Source of the DNA: Cyclotella cryptica
Lineage: Eukaryota; Bacillariophyta; Thalassiosirophyceae; Thalassiosirales; Thalassiosiraceae
Length of the DNA stretch: 64,000 nt
Assembly (NCBI GenBank): GCA_013187285.1
Contig: JABMIG010000167.1
Location: forward strand, 89,501 to 153,500
Reading direction: 5' to 3'
Shown here piece after piece: positions 1 to 9,600 of this stretch (position 1 is its first letter; each line of letters starts with the position of its first letter). The translations under genes and the position numbers were made by a program. Under the pieces are notes generated by a model. It worked only from the letters and a program-made list of their open reading frames with translations. It made no database searches and was not told the origin of the DNA.

Positions 1-897
1 AATGACCAAATAAGAGCAGTGATGTCATCATTTGAATTTAAAGAAGAAAGAATATACAGGATGAAGGGTGGGTGCGTGCATATATTTCTTGCTGATATTG
101 CCAGAATAAGGGAACATTAAGACACTTACATAAGCGGTAATTTCTCTCATTGTGCACTTTTTGATTTTGATGGGTTAAAAAAGGTTTCTATGTACAGGTG
201 GATTGAGAATTGGGATGTCCAAAAAATTTTGAGGCTTCTGTTGACAGAAAAATTCAGAAAGCGAAGACGTCTTATACACCATAATGACACCTGCCCTCCG
301 TGACGCTTGTGAATCACTTAGTCATTTTTTATGTTGAATGTGAAAGATTGATTAAAATGGACAAGAAAGCTCTCTCCCAATTATCATTATTAGACTATCT
401 ACTTTTCATCAAATATGACTTATAATCTGCCTAAGTCTACTTCAAGTTGTCATCAAAGGAACAAATCTCTGTGTGTAATCTTGCACACACAATTCCTCTC
501 TGGTGATCAACACTCTTTATCTTACAATTTTTAAGTGTAAATTATCGTGAAGGAGGAGTCTCTTAAGGCCTGCCAATACTGCCAGAGTATACCCAGAATT
601 TTTGTCATTGTTTTCAATTCCAGATCATGAGGGGTTGGGATCAATTTCATTGGTTACAGGATACACAGCAACATACTGTATCCTTCTCTGTTTCATCCAA
701 ATTTCAAAGTTTGACAACAATAAGTAAGAAAATGAAAATATTGGACAGTTCTTCCTGGTGTACCAGAATGTTTGTCTTCCCTCTTGTTACTTCTGTGTCA
801 GGCCAGAGGATGTGTCTGGACCAGAGCGAGGTGGGATATTATCACATGATTAATGCTTACAAAACATAGTTACGAGTAGCCGAGTGTAGATCAAAAT
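1..897. other. Intergenic, no supported gene
   Basis: AT-rich sequence without a convincing coding region. The only open stretch, near 627-869, encodes 80 residues with no recognisable motif and abuts the 3' end of the START-domain gene. Nothing else is seen. Confidence 0.5.
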
Positions 898-2026
898 TTA
901 GGGTGTGAAAAGGATGCTATTTCGGTCTTCAAAAGATTCCTCTCGAACCTTTTCTTCCTTCATGTATAAATCCAATTCACTTCCTTCAGATGCGCCAGCC
1001 TCAAAGAAGGGTTGAGCCACTCCAAACATACTCTTCACAGACTCAATAACAAGTGGTGCCGTCATCCAATGTGGAAGGCTCCCTCCAAAGTCAAGTTGCA
1101 AAATGTACTCGGCATCAAAGGAGTTGTCTCCTGTAGGAACTAGTGCAATCGAAAAAAGGTGAGATCTCGCCCTTGTAAGGCGCTCGCCCTCAGGGAGTAA
1201 ATGGTTGTGCCACTCTTCCATTTCTGTCCCCCAAATCAATGATGAACCGTCATCGAAATTTTGAATCCCACAGAGAGTAAGCTGCTCTCGTGGTGTGATA
1301 CCAATGGGATGCGCCTTTGTTTTTGTGTAGCCAACACCCAGTTTTTCACAATCGCCATATTTCCCAAATCCCATGGCAATATTTGCCGAATCGAGGTCGA
1401 AGATTGGATACAGCTCGCACACATTTTCGATTTGTGGATCCCACTTTTGCCTTTTCTCAACATTCATGATAAAATCCGCAAACATGTAGCCATGGCAAGG
1501 CCCCCTCATAGAGGCACGCCAGCGTAGAATTGGCGGTCCTAGATTTTGGAAGTTATCTATTTTGTCAATTTGATGAACAATTTTTTTCTTATTGCTCTCA
1601 ATCTTTTTCCACTTGTACCCTTCAGGATCTGCAGAAATAAATTGCAGGTCACAAGGGTTAGACACCTATCACAAACTGTATAATGAAACAAAGAGTGTCC
1701 GAAAATGTGCTATCCTTACCACGATCATCAACGGCTTGGAATCCGCCGCCAACTCCAGATCCAGTGCCCGCGATAGCCAAACGTGCCAATGGAGATACCG
1801 CCTGGATTCTCCCAAACATTTCATCGAAGTCTGGAAGTTCGATCTCCACACCAGAGGTTTTAGAGGGCATCGTGCGTTGCAACGTCACTGCTTCCTGAAA
1901 CATGGGACTGGTAAACGCGCACGATGGCGTTGCACAGACTGAAACGAACAGGGCCTGAAGTAGCGGACGCGAGCATTTCCCCACGAGTCTATGTAAATAC
2001 AACCTTTCAGAAGACTTTCCTTCCAT
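898..2026 (-). CDS. Plastid-targeted START-like lipid-binding protein (2 exons)
   Basis: Join 898..1628 and 1720..2026 on the minus strand, 345 aa. The intron 1629-1719 (91 bp) has GTAAGG and CTGCAG ends and joins in phase 1 to give DDR-DPEGYKW. I chose the ATG at 2026; the frame is open further upstream but without another ATG. Residues 1-37 form a signal peptide with a hydrophobic run (PLLQALFVSVCATPSCA), and the predicted cut lies before F38 (SCA|FTSP). This matches the A|F junction known in diatom bipartite plastid presequences. Exon 2 carries a START-like fold: RWRASM near its beginning, then KRQKWDP, IWGTEMEEWH, ILQLDFGGSLPHWM and a C-terminal amphipathic stretch. START domains bind lipids or sterols in a hydrophobic cavity, so a role in plastid lipid transfer is inferred. 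The ligand cannot be read from the sequence. The gene is complete, with its stop at 898-900. Confidence 0.75.
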
Positions 2027-3376
2027 TTTGATCGAGAGAGATTGCGTTAATGATACACTTAACAATTCTTTGATAGTATTCTGCTGAGGCGGACAGGGGG
2101 TTGGGAAAAATAATGTCTACACTACTTTACGTAATCACGACGTGGTCGTCTGAAAAGAGGCGAACGCACGGTTTGCTCTTGTTGTTGTGTCATCCCGGCA
2201 GTTCCATCCAATTCTATGTCTCAATGTTTTTTGTTTTGTCGTAGGATGGGTGTACGATATGGTACCACCATACGACGTAGTTGAAGCCGGACAATAAAAA
2301 TCCACGTCAATCCACTTCGAAGGTATCTTTTGGAATCTTCCGGTCAACAGACAGACGAACTTGGCGGACTCTCTGCATAACACAATTTTGTTGGGAGTTG
2401 CGGGAACAAGACTAGTTGATGCTAAACAAGGCAGACTGAGCCATTTTTTTGAACAAGTCAAGCAATCGTATATCGTTTTAAAAAATCATGTCTGTGCAAT
2501 AATAAATAATAGGGAAGGTGCGAGAATGATGAAAAGTAGTCTTGCTGTGCTTCTTGAGCAATGGCATAGAGTATGGTATCTTTTCATGTATTGAGTTTGC
2601 GATCACAGTTATTCTTCAGTACGACAGTGCCAAAAGAGTGACGGATCTACGGAAAAGGCATGAATATATCAATTATATGACTACTTTCCGCCTTCTTTTG
2701 AAACAGCCGACTTTGTCAAACATGCGAAAGTAGGCATTCAATGCCGTTTTAGGTCTAATCGGCAGAGAAGGCATTAAACGGCTTCAAGTGACGTATGCTG
2801 CCGTTCGAAGCATTTACAGCAATGTAACAAAGGAATTCGTGAAACGTGTGCTGGAACCCGACAAATCATGACGATTTACATACTCTCATCTGTTTCACAA
2901 GGAATCGGCAGACTTTTACTGTAACGGCATAATACATCACTCAATGCCAATTTAGTTAAAGTATGCCGAATCTATACAAAACGGCCGAGAGTACGTAAAT
3001 CGGCATGCTACCACATGGCACAGAAAGTCAACTTCTTCTTTGATGATGTCAAATATAATATGGCCTCAGTTGTTCTTGACTGCTCTTTCAGCTTGAAGCA
3101 CGAGCTCTGACGTCATTCATGACTACGAGGACACACCATTGCTTAAGCCCTGTACCACGACTACCTACCAAAATAAATCTATTTTTCTATAGGTAACATG
3201 ATAGTTCCTGTCTAATCCTATCAAATATTTTCATCATTGTACCTTTATGATTTTCAGATAATTTTGCTAGTTTTGGCATTAAGAGTAAAACATCACGTTT
3301 TCCCGCACTTCCTTGATCCCGTGGACTTTTTATTGAAAATCATCAGGCCCATCCGTAGGCCATTCTTCAACGACTG
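2027..3376. other. Intergenic, no supported gene
   Basis: Contains only short open stretches without motifs. The part at about 2730-3020 has many CGGCAT/ATGCCG words in both orientations (for example AGGCATTCAATGCCG near 2731), suggesting an eroded inverted-repeat insertion, but no clear boundaries can be drawn. The upstream region of the START-domain gene lies at the low end. Confidence 0.45.
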
Positions 3377-3900
3377 GGTTATATCCTGGAAGCAACCGGT
3401 TTTGTACTATTTTCATGGGAATATTTTTAGTTCCTACCAAAGCTTAAATACAATAAAAATTCGATGAGTGTGGAAGCGGTTTTGAGAAGATTTTCTTTGA
3501 CGGAAGCTTTCTCCCCTCCGAGGCTTATATAAAAAGCATGGCTGGGTATGCATCGCTGAAAATAGATTCGCGGTATTTCAGCTGTCTCAAATACAGATTC
3601 GTATGTTTCTCAACGCTCCACCTTCTTATAGAATGAGAAACGTTTTTCTCATAAAGTCCATTGGAAGAATTAGATATTATCGCTCAACGTATGTATCTCA
3701 ATGATTCGTGGGAGACGCCATACAATTGATGGGAGTTTCCCATGAATTAATGGGAGGACTCCCATGAGTTCACAGCTCCCATGAATCATGGGAGGCTCCC
3801 ATGAATCATGGGAGGCTCCCATGAATCACGGGATGCTCCCATGATTCATGGGAATCTCCCATGAATCATGGGAAAATTCGTGGGAGTGGTCTATTGTAAA
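3377..3900 (+). repeat. Left terminal inverted repeat
   Basis: Inverted partner of 6125-6652. The outer 350 bp contain TATATAAAAAGCATGG, a possible TATA-type promoter for the internal gene. The inner 180 bp carry about eight CCCATGAATCATGGG-like palindromes, head to tail, at roughly 18-bp spacing. Confidence 0.85.
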
Positions 3901-4064
3901 ATAATAATTCGCCAACAACACAGACCATAATCATTCCAGACAAGATTCATGATACTGATGCTACCGGGTACGATACTCACAGGAAGCTAACAGAATACTA
4001 ACTGCACGACAATTCTGATCATGGTGTAGATACCATACAAACTCTCGGAGCACCAAGCAATACC

Positions 4065-5168
4065 ATGAGTTTCTTACTATACCAGCAAATGTCAAATGAT
4101 GCATCTGACCGCGAAAGTGACAAAGAGGTTGTTAAATCAAATACAATTCCTCATCATCCCATGGACGCTAGACGTCGTGTACTTCTTTCAAATCATGGTC
4201 CGTACTACCATTTCTCTGATCAATCCAGCGGTACTTGCATCTTTGCCAACAAGGCCCCTGCTCTCCCAGGCAAGGAAACATGCACTCCGTCAACAAAGAA
4301 ATCAACTACGGCCGACAAGGGAGAAAATCCTAAACTCCCTCTTCCGCCATGGGCAAAAAGCAAATCAAGAGCACGAATCGTGAGCAAACTACAAAACAAA
4401 GACTCGGACATATTCTTCCAGATGAGTCTCGACCCATCAACAGGAAAATATACAAATGTGAATTTCAGCAAGATCCAAGAACTCTTTGCTGACGAGAGAT
4501 ACAATGAAAAACAATTCAAGACCAATGTAACGCTCCTATTAAATAATTTCTGCTGTCAAAAAGGTGATTTGAACCCCAAGCATTCTGGTGTTCTTGTTCC
4601 AGTCCCATGGTATACAAGTACTACAGAGCAAAGCGATGGCTATCGTTTGCTAAAATCCTTACACAGGCACAAAAAAGAAGAACTTGATCGCATGACACCG
4701 GAACAGGTTTGGGCATCACATCCAGAATTCCAAAAGTACGATCTTGACAAGTTCAAGGACTACCACCGAAATATGAGGAAGTTAGTTGGAAAGAAAATGT
4801 CACAAGCCCATGGAGAGGAGGTTTTATTTCGGGAAGATTGTTCAAATGGACCACAAAGGGGAACAACAAGCAGGGGTGACCCATTTTGGCAGAGTCACTC
4901 CGCAAAGAGGCTGCTAAAGCAAGACTTTGCAAATGCAAATGGAAAGTATTTGAAGCCAATGGATTTGTGGAATTCGCGTAAAGAATATCAAGAGTGTAGT
5001 CTCAATTCTTTCCATTCCCAAATGAATTCACTTAAAGCAATGGGTGCAAACATGCATCAACAAACCACTTCTCCGGTGAGACGAAAGGTACAAGGGTTGT
5101 TGCATAAGGGTTGTTGCATCAGAAACGAGGCCAGAATCAACAGACAAGTAACAAAAGGTGAGGCATAA
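4065..5168 (+). CDS. 367-aa protein with repeated W/F...Y...F modules, function unknown
   Basis: One uninterrupted 367-codon frame from ATG 4065 in the middle of the long-inverted-repeat element. I do not recognise a catalytic domain. The protein shows three related modules of about 50 residues. The clearest is the second, roughly residues 195-250, with VWASHPEFQKYDLDKF. The third, roughly 274-330, has SAKRLLKQDF followed by LWNSRKEYQECSLNSF. The first, roughly 115-165, has LFADERYNEKQF. The shared pattern is an acidic or basic helix, a spacer, L-W/F-x3-x-E-Y, then L/F-x2-F and a basic helix, which could be a small helical DNA- or protein-binding repeat. The C-terminus is rich in basic residues. 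Position inside the element suggests an element-encoded accessory or DNA-binding protein; capture of a host gene is an alternative. Confidence 0.6.
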   Translation: MSFLLYQQMSNDASDRESDKEVVKSNTIPHHPMDARRRVLLSNHGPYYHFSDQSSGTCIFANKAPALPGKETCTPSTKKSTTADKGENPKLPLPPWAKSKSRARIVSKLQNKDSDIFFQMSLDPSTGKYTNVNFSKIQELFADERYNEKQFKTNVTLLLNNFCCQKGDLNPKHSGVLVPVPWYTSTTEQSDGYRLLKSLHRHKKEELDRMTPEQVWASHPEFQKYDLDKFKDYHRNMRKLVGKKMSQAHGEEVLFREDCSNGPQRGTTSRGDPFWQSHSAKRLLKQDFANANGKYLKPMDLWNSRKEYQECSLNSFHSQMNSLKAMGANMHQQTTSPVRRKVQGLLHKGCCIRNEARINRQVTKGEA

Positions 5169-5281
5169 GCACTCTACTGCCCCACATAAAGCAAATAAGT
5201 TTGTCGCATAATGGTGAGTCTGCGTTGGTCTTTCAACTAACAAGGAAACCAATCTTGCAGATTGGGCAGCAAAAAAAGACA

Positions 5282-5860
5282 GGGCAAGCGATAGCACTCC
5301 CGGATGCCTGTGAAGTAAGTACCCACGAGGACGGAGGTCTCATTTTTCCTCAAAACAAAAGCGCAAAACGGCCTAAGAATTGAGCAGCACCCAAAGAACA
5401 ATAGGTGTGGTACAAGACAGGTTTGGGCGTTGGTAAAGACGAAAAATCAGACCCTTTGACGGCAAGCGATAGTGCTCCCGAATGCCTGCGAAGTCACCAA
5501 ACCACAGGGACGGGGGTCTGATTTTTCATCAAAACAACCGCGCAAAACCAGAATTGAGCAGCACGGAAAGCGCAAAATAACAAGAATTGCTAAATGACAG
5601 GGGAAACACGATTTTCTGAGCAGCACCCAAAGCACAATAGGTGTGGTACAAGACAGGTTTGGGCGTTGGTAAAGACGAAAAATCAGACCCTTTGACGGCA
5701 AGCGATAGCGCTCCCGAATGCCTGCGAAGTTGCCAAACCACGAGGACGGGGGTCTGATTTTTCATCAAAACAACCGCGCAAAACCAGAATTCAGCAGCAC
5801 CCAAAGCGCAATGAACATCAATAACAAGATAGGCAACATGACAGGGGAAACACGATTTTC
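5282..5860 (+). repeat. Direct repeat array inside the element
   Basis: Three copies of a unit beginning GGCAAGCGATAG start at about 5282, 5461 and 5697 (spacings near 179 and 236 bp). Each runs on through GAATGCCTGCGAAGT, a GGTCTGATTTTTCATC block and AGAATTGAGCAGCAC. The second and third share a further block (GGTGTGGTACAAGACAGG at about 5404 and 5641, TGACAGGGGAAACACG at about 5595 and 5837). Not coding. Confidence 0.75.
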
Positions 5861-6124
5861 TTACAGTGTATGGAATCATGTATTTCCGAAAAACTCCTAG
5901 GATCAATGCAGTCGAGAGTCCCTGGGCTGTCATGGCATCAAGCTGCATCAAGCATCGTTGAGGTTATGGTTCCATACCAGATATCACAACATAAAAGCAG
6001 GTACGATATAGTATGCTACATTACCATACTATTATTGTACAATCGTACACTTACAAGCCTACAATCAATAAATAATTGGTGGAACCACGTGGAGCCACGT
6101 GGTACAATACCGTGGTAAGGTATA

Positions 6125-6652
6125 CCTATGCTGGAATTTCTAATTTGTATCTGATTTCCATGATTTGTTCCCTTCCCATGAATCATGGGAGATTCCCATG
6201 AATCATGGGAACCTCCCAAGAATCACGGGAGGCTCCCATGATTAATGAGAATTCATGGGAGCATTCCCATGAATTAGAGCCTGCCTCCCACGAATGACAT
6301 GTCATCTCCCATGAAACGTCGAGACGCATCCATTGAGCGATAATATGATTCTTCCAATGGACTTTATGAGGAAGAAAGTTTCTCAAGGTATAAGAAAGTG
6401 GAGCGTTGAGAAAAATATTAATGTGAACTCATACAGCTGAAATACCGCGAATCTATTTTTAGCAATGTATCTCGCATGACCATACTTTTTATATAAGCCT
6501 TAGAAGGAAGAAAACTTCCTCCCGTGAAAATCTTCCCAATCCCGCTTCCACACCCAAAGAAATTTTATTTTATTTAAGTTTTCATAAGAAATAAAATATT
6601 CCCGTGAAAATAGTACATAACCAGTTGCTTCCTGGGTTACACGCATTTTTTG
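6125..6652 (-). repeat. Right terminal inverted repeat
   Basis: Inverted partner of 3377-3900. It has the same inner cluster of CCCATGAATCATGGG palindromes (6174-6320), the conserved AATACCGCGAATC block, and TTTTTATATAAGCC (the inverted TATA-like word). Confidence 0.85.
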
Positions 6653-6672
6653 AGCTCATAACCCATATTTAA

Positions 6673-9600
6673 CCCCGGTCGGGCTATTGCATACAGAACT
6701 ATACAATGGCCCTTTTTGACCCATGACATATTCTGCCCTCAACGCATAATACTTTATGCTGTAGAACCAAAAATTGGCTGTTTTGGTAGATCTTGTTGGC
6801 AGGGAAAAACTAATTTCTTATTGTTCCAACGCTTAAGAATCCATCAGTAGTGCCTCAAGATGCTTCCTTTCAAATGGGGTTCCTGAATAGACATATTGCC
6901 CTTCCTACAGGCTACAGACCAAAAATTGTCAACGAGAAATTTCACTGGTTCTTACCAATTTCATATGAATTCCTACATACTTTGTTTCGTAGACAAAATT
7001 TCAACTTGCGCGCCAAAAATGTGATGGCTCCCATTCCGTGACATGGCATGCATGTAAGTGCCACCTCCCCTCCATCCCACACAAGACACCCTATCCGATT
7101 GCGGCAATCCACCCCCTTCTACAATACAGTTTGTTGGCATTCTACGTGCCACACCACCATCACGTCTCAATACATGATTCATGCATTCCGTTTTCGCCGC
7201 GGACAACTGAACTTCTCCATGGTCGTGTTGTCTGCTCTTGTAAAGTTACCTCCTCTGTTGCCTTCCAGTTCTGACATCAATCGTGCATGAAGTTCTTCCA
7301 TATTTGATTTCATTGACATCGTCACGAATCTGCACTTACTCCGAGAATTCATAACCATCCAATCATTTTCAGTGCTTCTCTTCCTTCTTCGCCTTCGCAT
7401 TGTGACAACGATATTGTTCTTCCATGCCTCCTGCAACATCCCCGGAACATTGACGTCCAATTGCACATTCTTCTGTACTTCTCAGTCATCTGTCGGTATA
7501 ATCTCATGTTTCGCTCGTGAATGGCAATTCAGTATGCCTAGAGCCGTACCAGCACTTGACGAAACTCCACAAAGAGTAACACGTTCTCAGAGTCGTGCAG
7601 CTGCATCAACGGGTGCCACGGATGACAGAGATTCTCCGCCATGCGACAGTGGTCTCCTTCGTGACCTCAACAGTGGAATTCCGTCTATAAACGTGAGTCC
7701 TGCATCTGACGATGGAAGTGTTTCACCAGTTGTTGTGGATGACGGACTTCTTGCATCTCTTGACGACAATGATGTATCCTGCTCCTCCGATGAGACTTGG
7801 ACATCTTCGATAGGCGGAGAAGACTCTGACGATGACAATGTTGACGATGACGGAACATCTTGGCAAGAGACGCCACTTCAATACAAAGACTTTTCAATTT
7901 CGTTTATAAAAGTCGACACCAATCTGGAGCATGGATACTTTGAAACGGTCAAAGAACTAAGAAAGCGTGCGCTCCGTGAATTTGACATCCTATCAAGCAA
8001 GAACACAAAGCGGAAAACTTCATTGAATGCCAACGAAGTGATGAACTCAGTTTACAACACTGACATTCTCTTCAGTGTGCTGACATTTCAAAACAAGTCC
8101 CTCATTGCTAACAAGCGGAAGCCAATGGACTTCAAAGACTTCGAAGTGTTCCTAAGCTGCTTTTTTGCATTCTGTTTTTATGGATGCAGCCTATCGGATG
8201 TGTCAAAGCATTCGCACTCGTACCCTCTCATCACAACCTCACTTCATGCATTGAACTCTAGAAGCCAGGACATAAATAGCAAGATTTCAAGAATGAATGA
8301 TTTTCTAAGGAGCTTTGATGGTCAAACAGAGGCAAATGTACCTCACCGTACCTATGACTTAGAGGATGGAGTGTTCTGGTCTCCCATCTATGGTATCGAC
8401 TGCGAGCTTGAGAAGCTGCTCCGAGATGTCGGAGGACAAACATCAGACATCGCCTTTGTTAATGGCTATACGGACCTAATCATTGACGATGAAAAGCTTT
8501 GGATGAGATCCACGAAGGCAAACTCTGCCTCTCTGTCAAGAATGAAGAGCGCCAAGTCATTCGGTCCTGTCGGCAATTGTATCCACTCTATATCAACTGG
8601 TATCTCTATGTCTTGTCACATGAATCACCATGGAAAGTCACCCAAGGATATATTGACCTCAAGTTTGATGATAATCCAAGGCATCAATAACCCCAACAGT
8701 CTTCATTTTCCTATGACAACCATCCACGGCGACCATGGCTACAATGATGATGAATGCTTCCAGTTGCTAGAAGATGCGGATATGGGCTTTTTGAATACTA
8801 CAAAGCGTGGTCCATCTCTTGCATACAAATTTGGCATGACACGTTACAGTACCACCCGTGAGCAATGAGAGATTTCCGAGAATGGTCCGGTTTTGAGTCT
8901 TGGCGCAGTACGTTCTGTTGGCAACACAATTTGTCATTTTGTTGCGTATCGAAATGGGACGGGTAGGGTTACTTTCTTACAGAGCTCGATCTCCTCACTG
9001 AGCTATGGCTCCTTTGACTACATTACCACTCATTCATATGCCCGGCAGTTCAACGACATCATAATCAAGGAGAAGCATAGTCAAGACGAGTATGAACCAG
9101 AAGACTATCTCACGGTACAAGAGTCTGCGATTAGGGAAATCTTTGATCGTCATTGCGTATACCTCGCATGCAAGGGACAGGGCGGAGATGATTGGAGGTA
9201 CATGCGGACGTTCACTATTACCTCCATCCTTTGTCATGCAGTTCTACCAAGAACAGAGAGTGGATTGGCAGAGAACGAGGTGAGCCTTTTGAAGAAAGAT
9301 TTAGGTTTGAACATCAAGAGTGAGGATGAAGTGAAGAGAGATGATTCGTGGCAACACAAGACTTCTGCGGAACTGAAGCAACTGACCAATGATCAGTTGA
9401 AAGCTATTTGCAAATTGTACGGAAGGCCTTTCTCCAACAAAAACAAGGACAAGTTGGTTGATACTGTAATTCTTGGTCCGGTGGAAAGTCAGTCAATAAC
9501 TGAGATTGAAAAAATATTGAAATATTCCTTTCTGCAACCACTCCCACAAGAAGATCGCTCTGCGCATAGGTTGGGGTCTCTGAATGAAGATAAGGTACGG

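Larger units (their letters stand above)
3377..6652. mobile_element. DNA element with ~500-bp terminal inverted repeats, unclassified
   Basis: The left arm (about 3377-3900) and right arm (about 6125-6652) are inverted copies, roughly 80% alike by eye over some 500 bp. Shared blocks include CTGGAAGCAACCGGTT against AGGAAGCAACTGGTTA, GATTCGCGGTATTTCAGCTG, and CATAAAGTCCATTGGAAGAA. The inner part of each arm is packed with short palindromes of the CCCATGATTCATGGG type. Between the arms lie one 367-aa reading frame and a tandem repeat. Long inverted repeats with one internal gene suggest a cut-and-paste DNA element of the MULE or foldback type, but no DDE transposase is recognisable, so this copy may be non-autonomous or of an unknown class. 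The exact ends and target duplication are uncertain; the right end lies about 20 bp from the neighbouring piggyBac-like element. Confidence 0.8.

Noticed and set aside
2135-2461. 108-codon minus-strand frame upstream of the START-domain gene
   Set aside because: No motif, low-complexity ends, and it occupies the likely promoter region of the START-domain gene.
8866-8910. Removal of the first stop in the piggyBac-like frame by a mini-intron starting at CCC|GTGAGC
   Set aside because: The nearest acceptor would give an intron of about 40 bp without a pyrimidine tract, shorter than any intron supported here.
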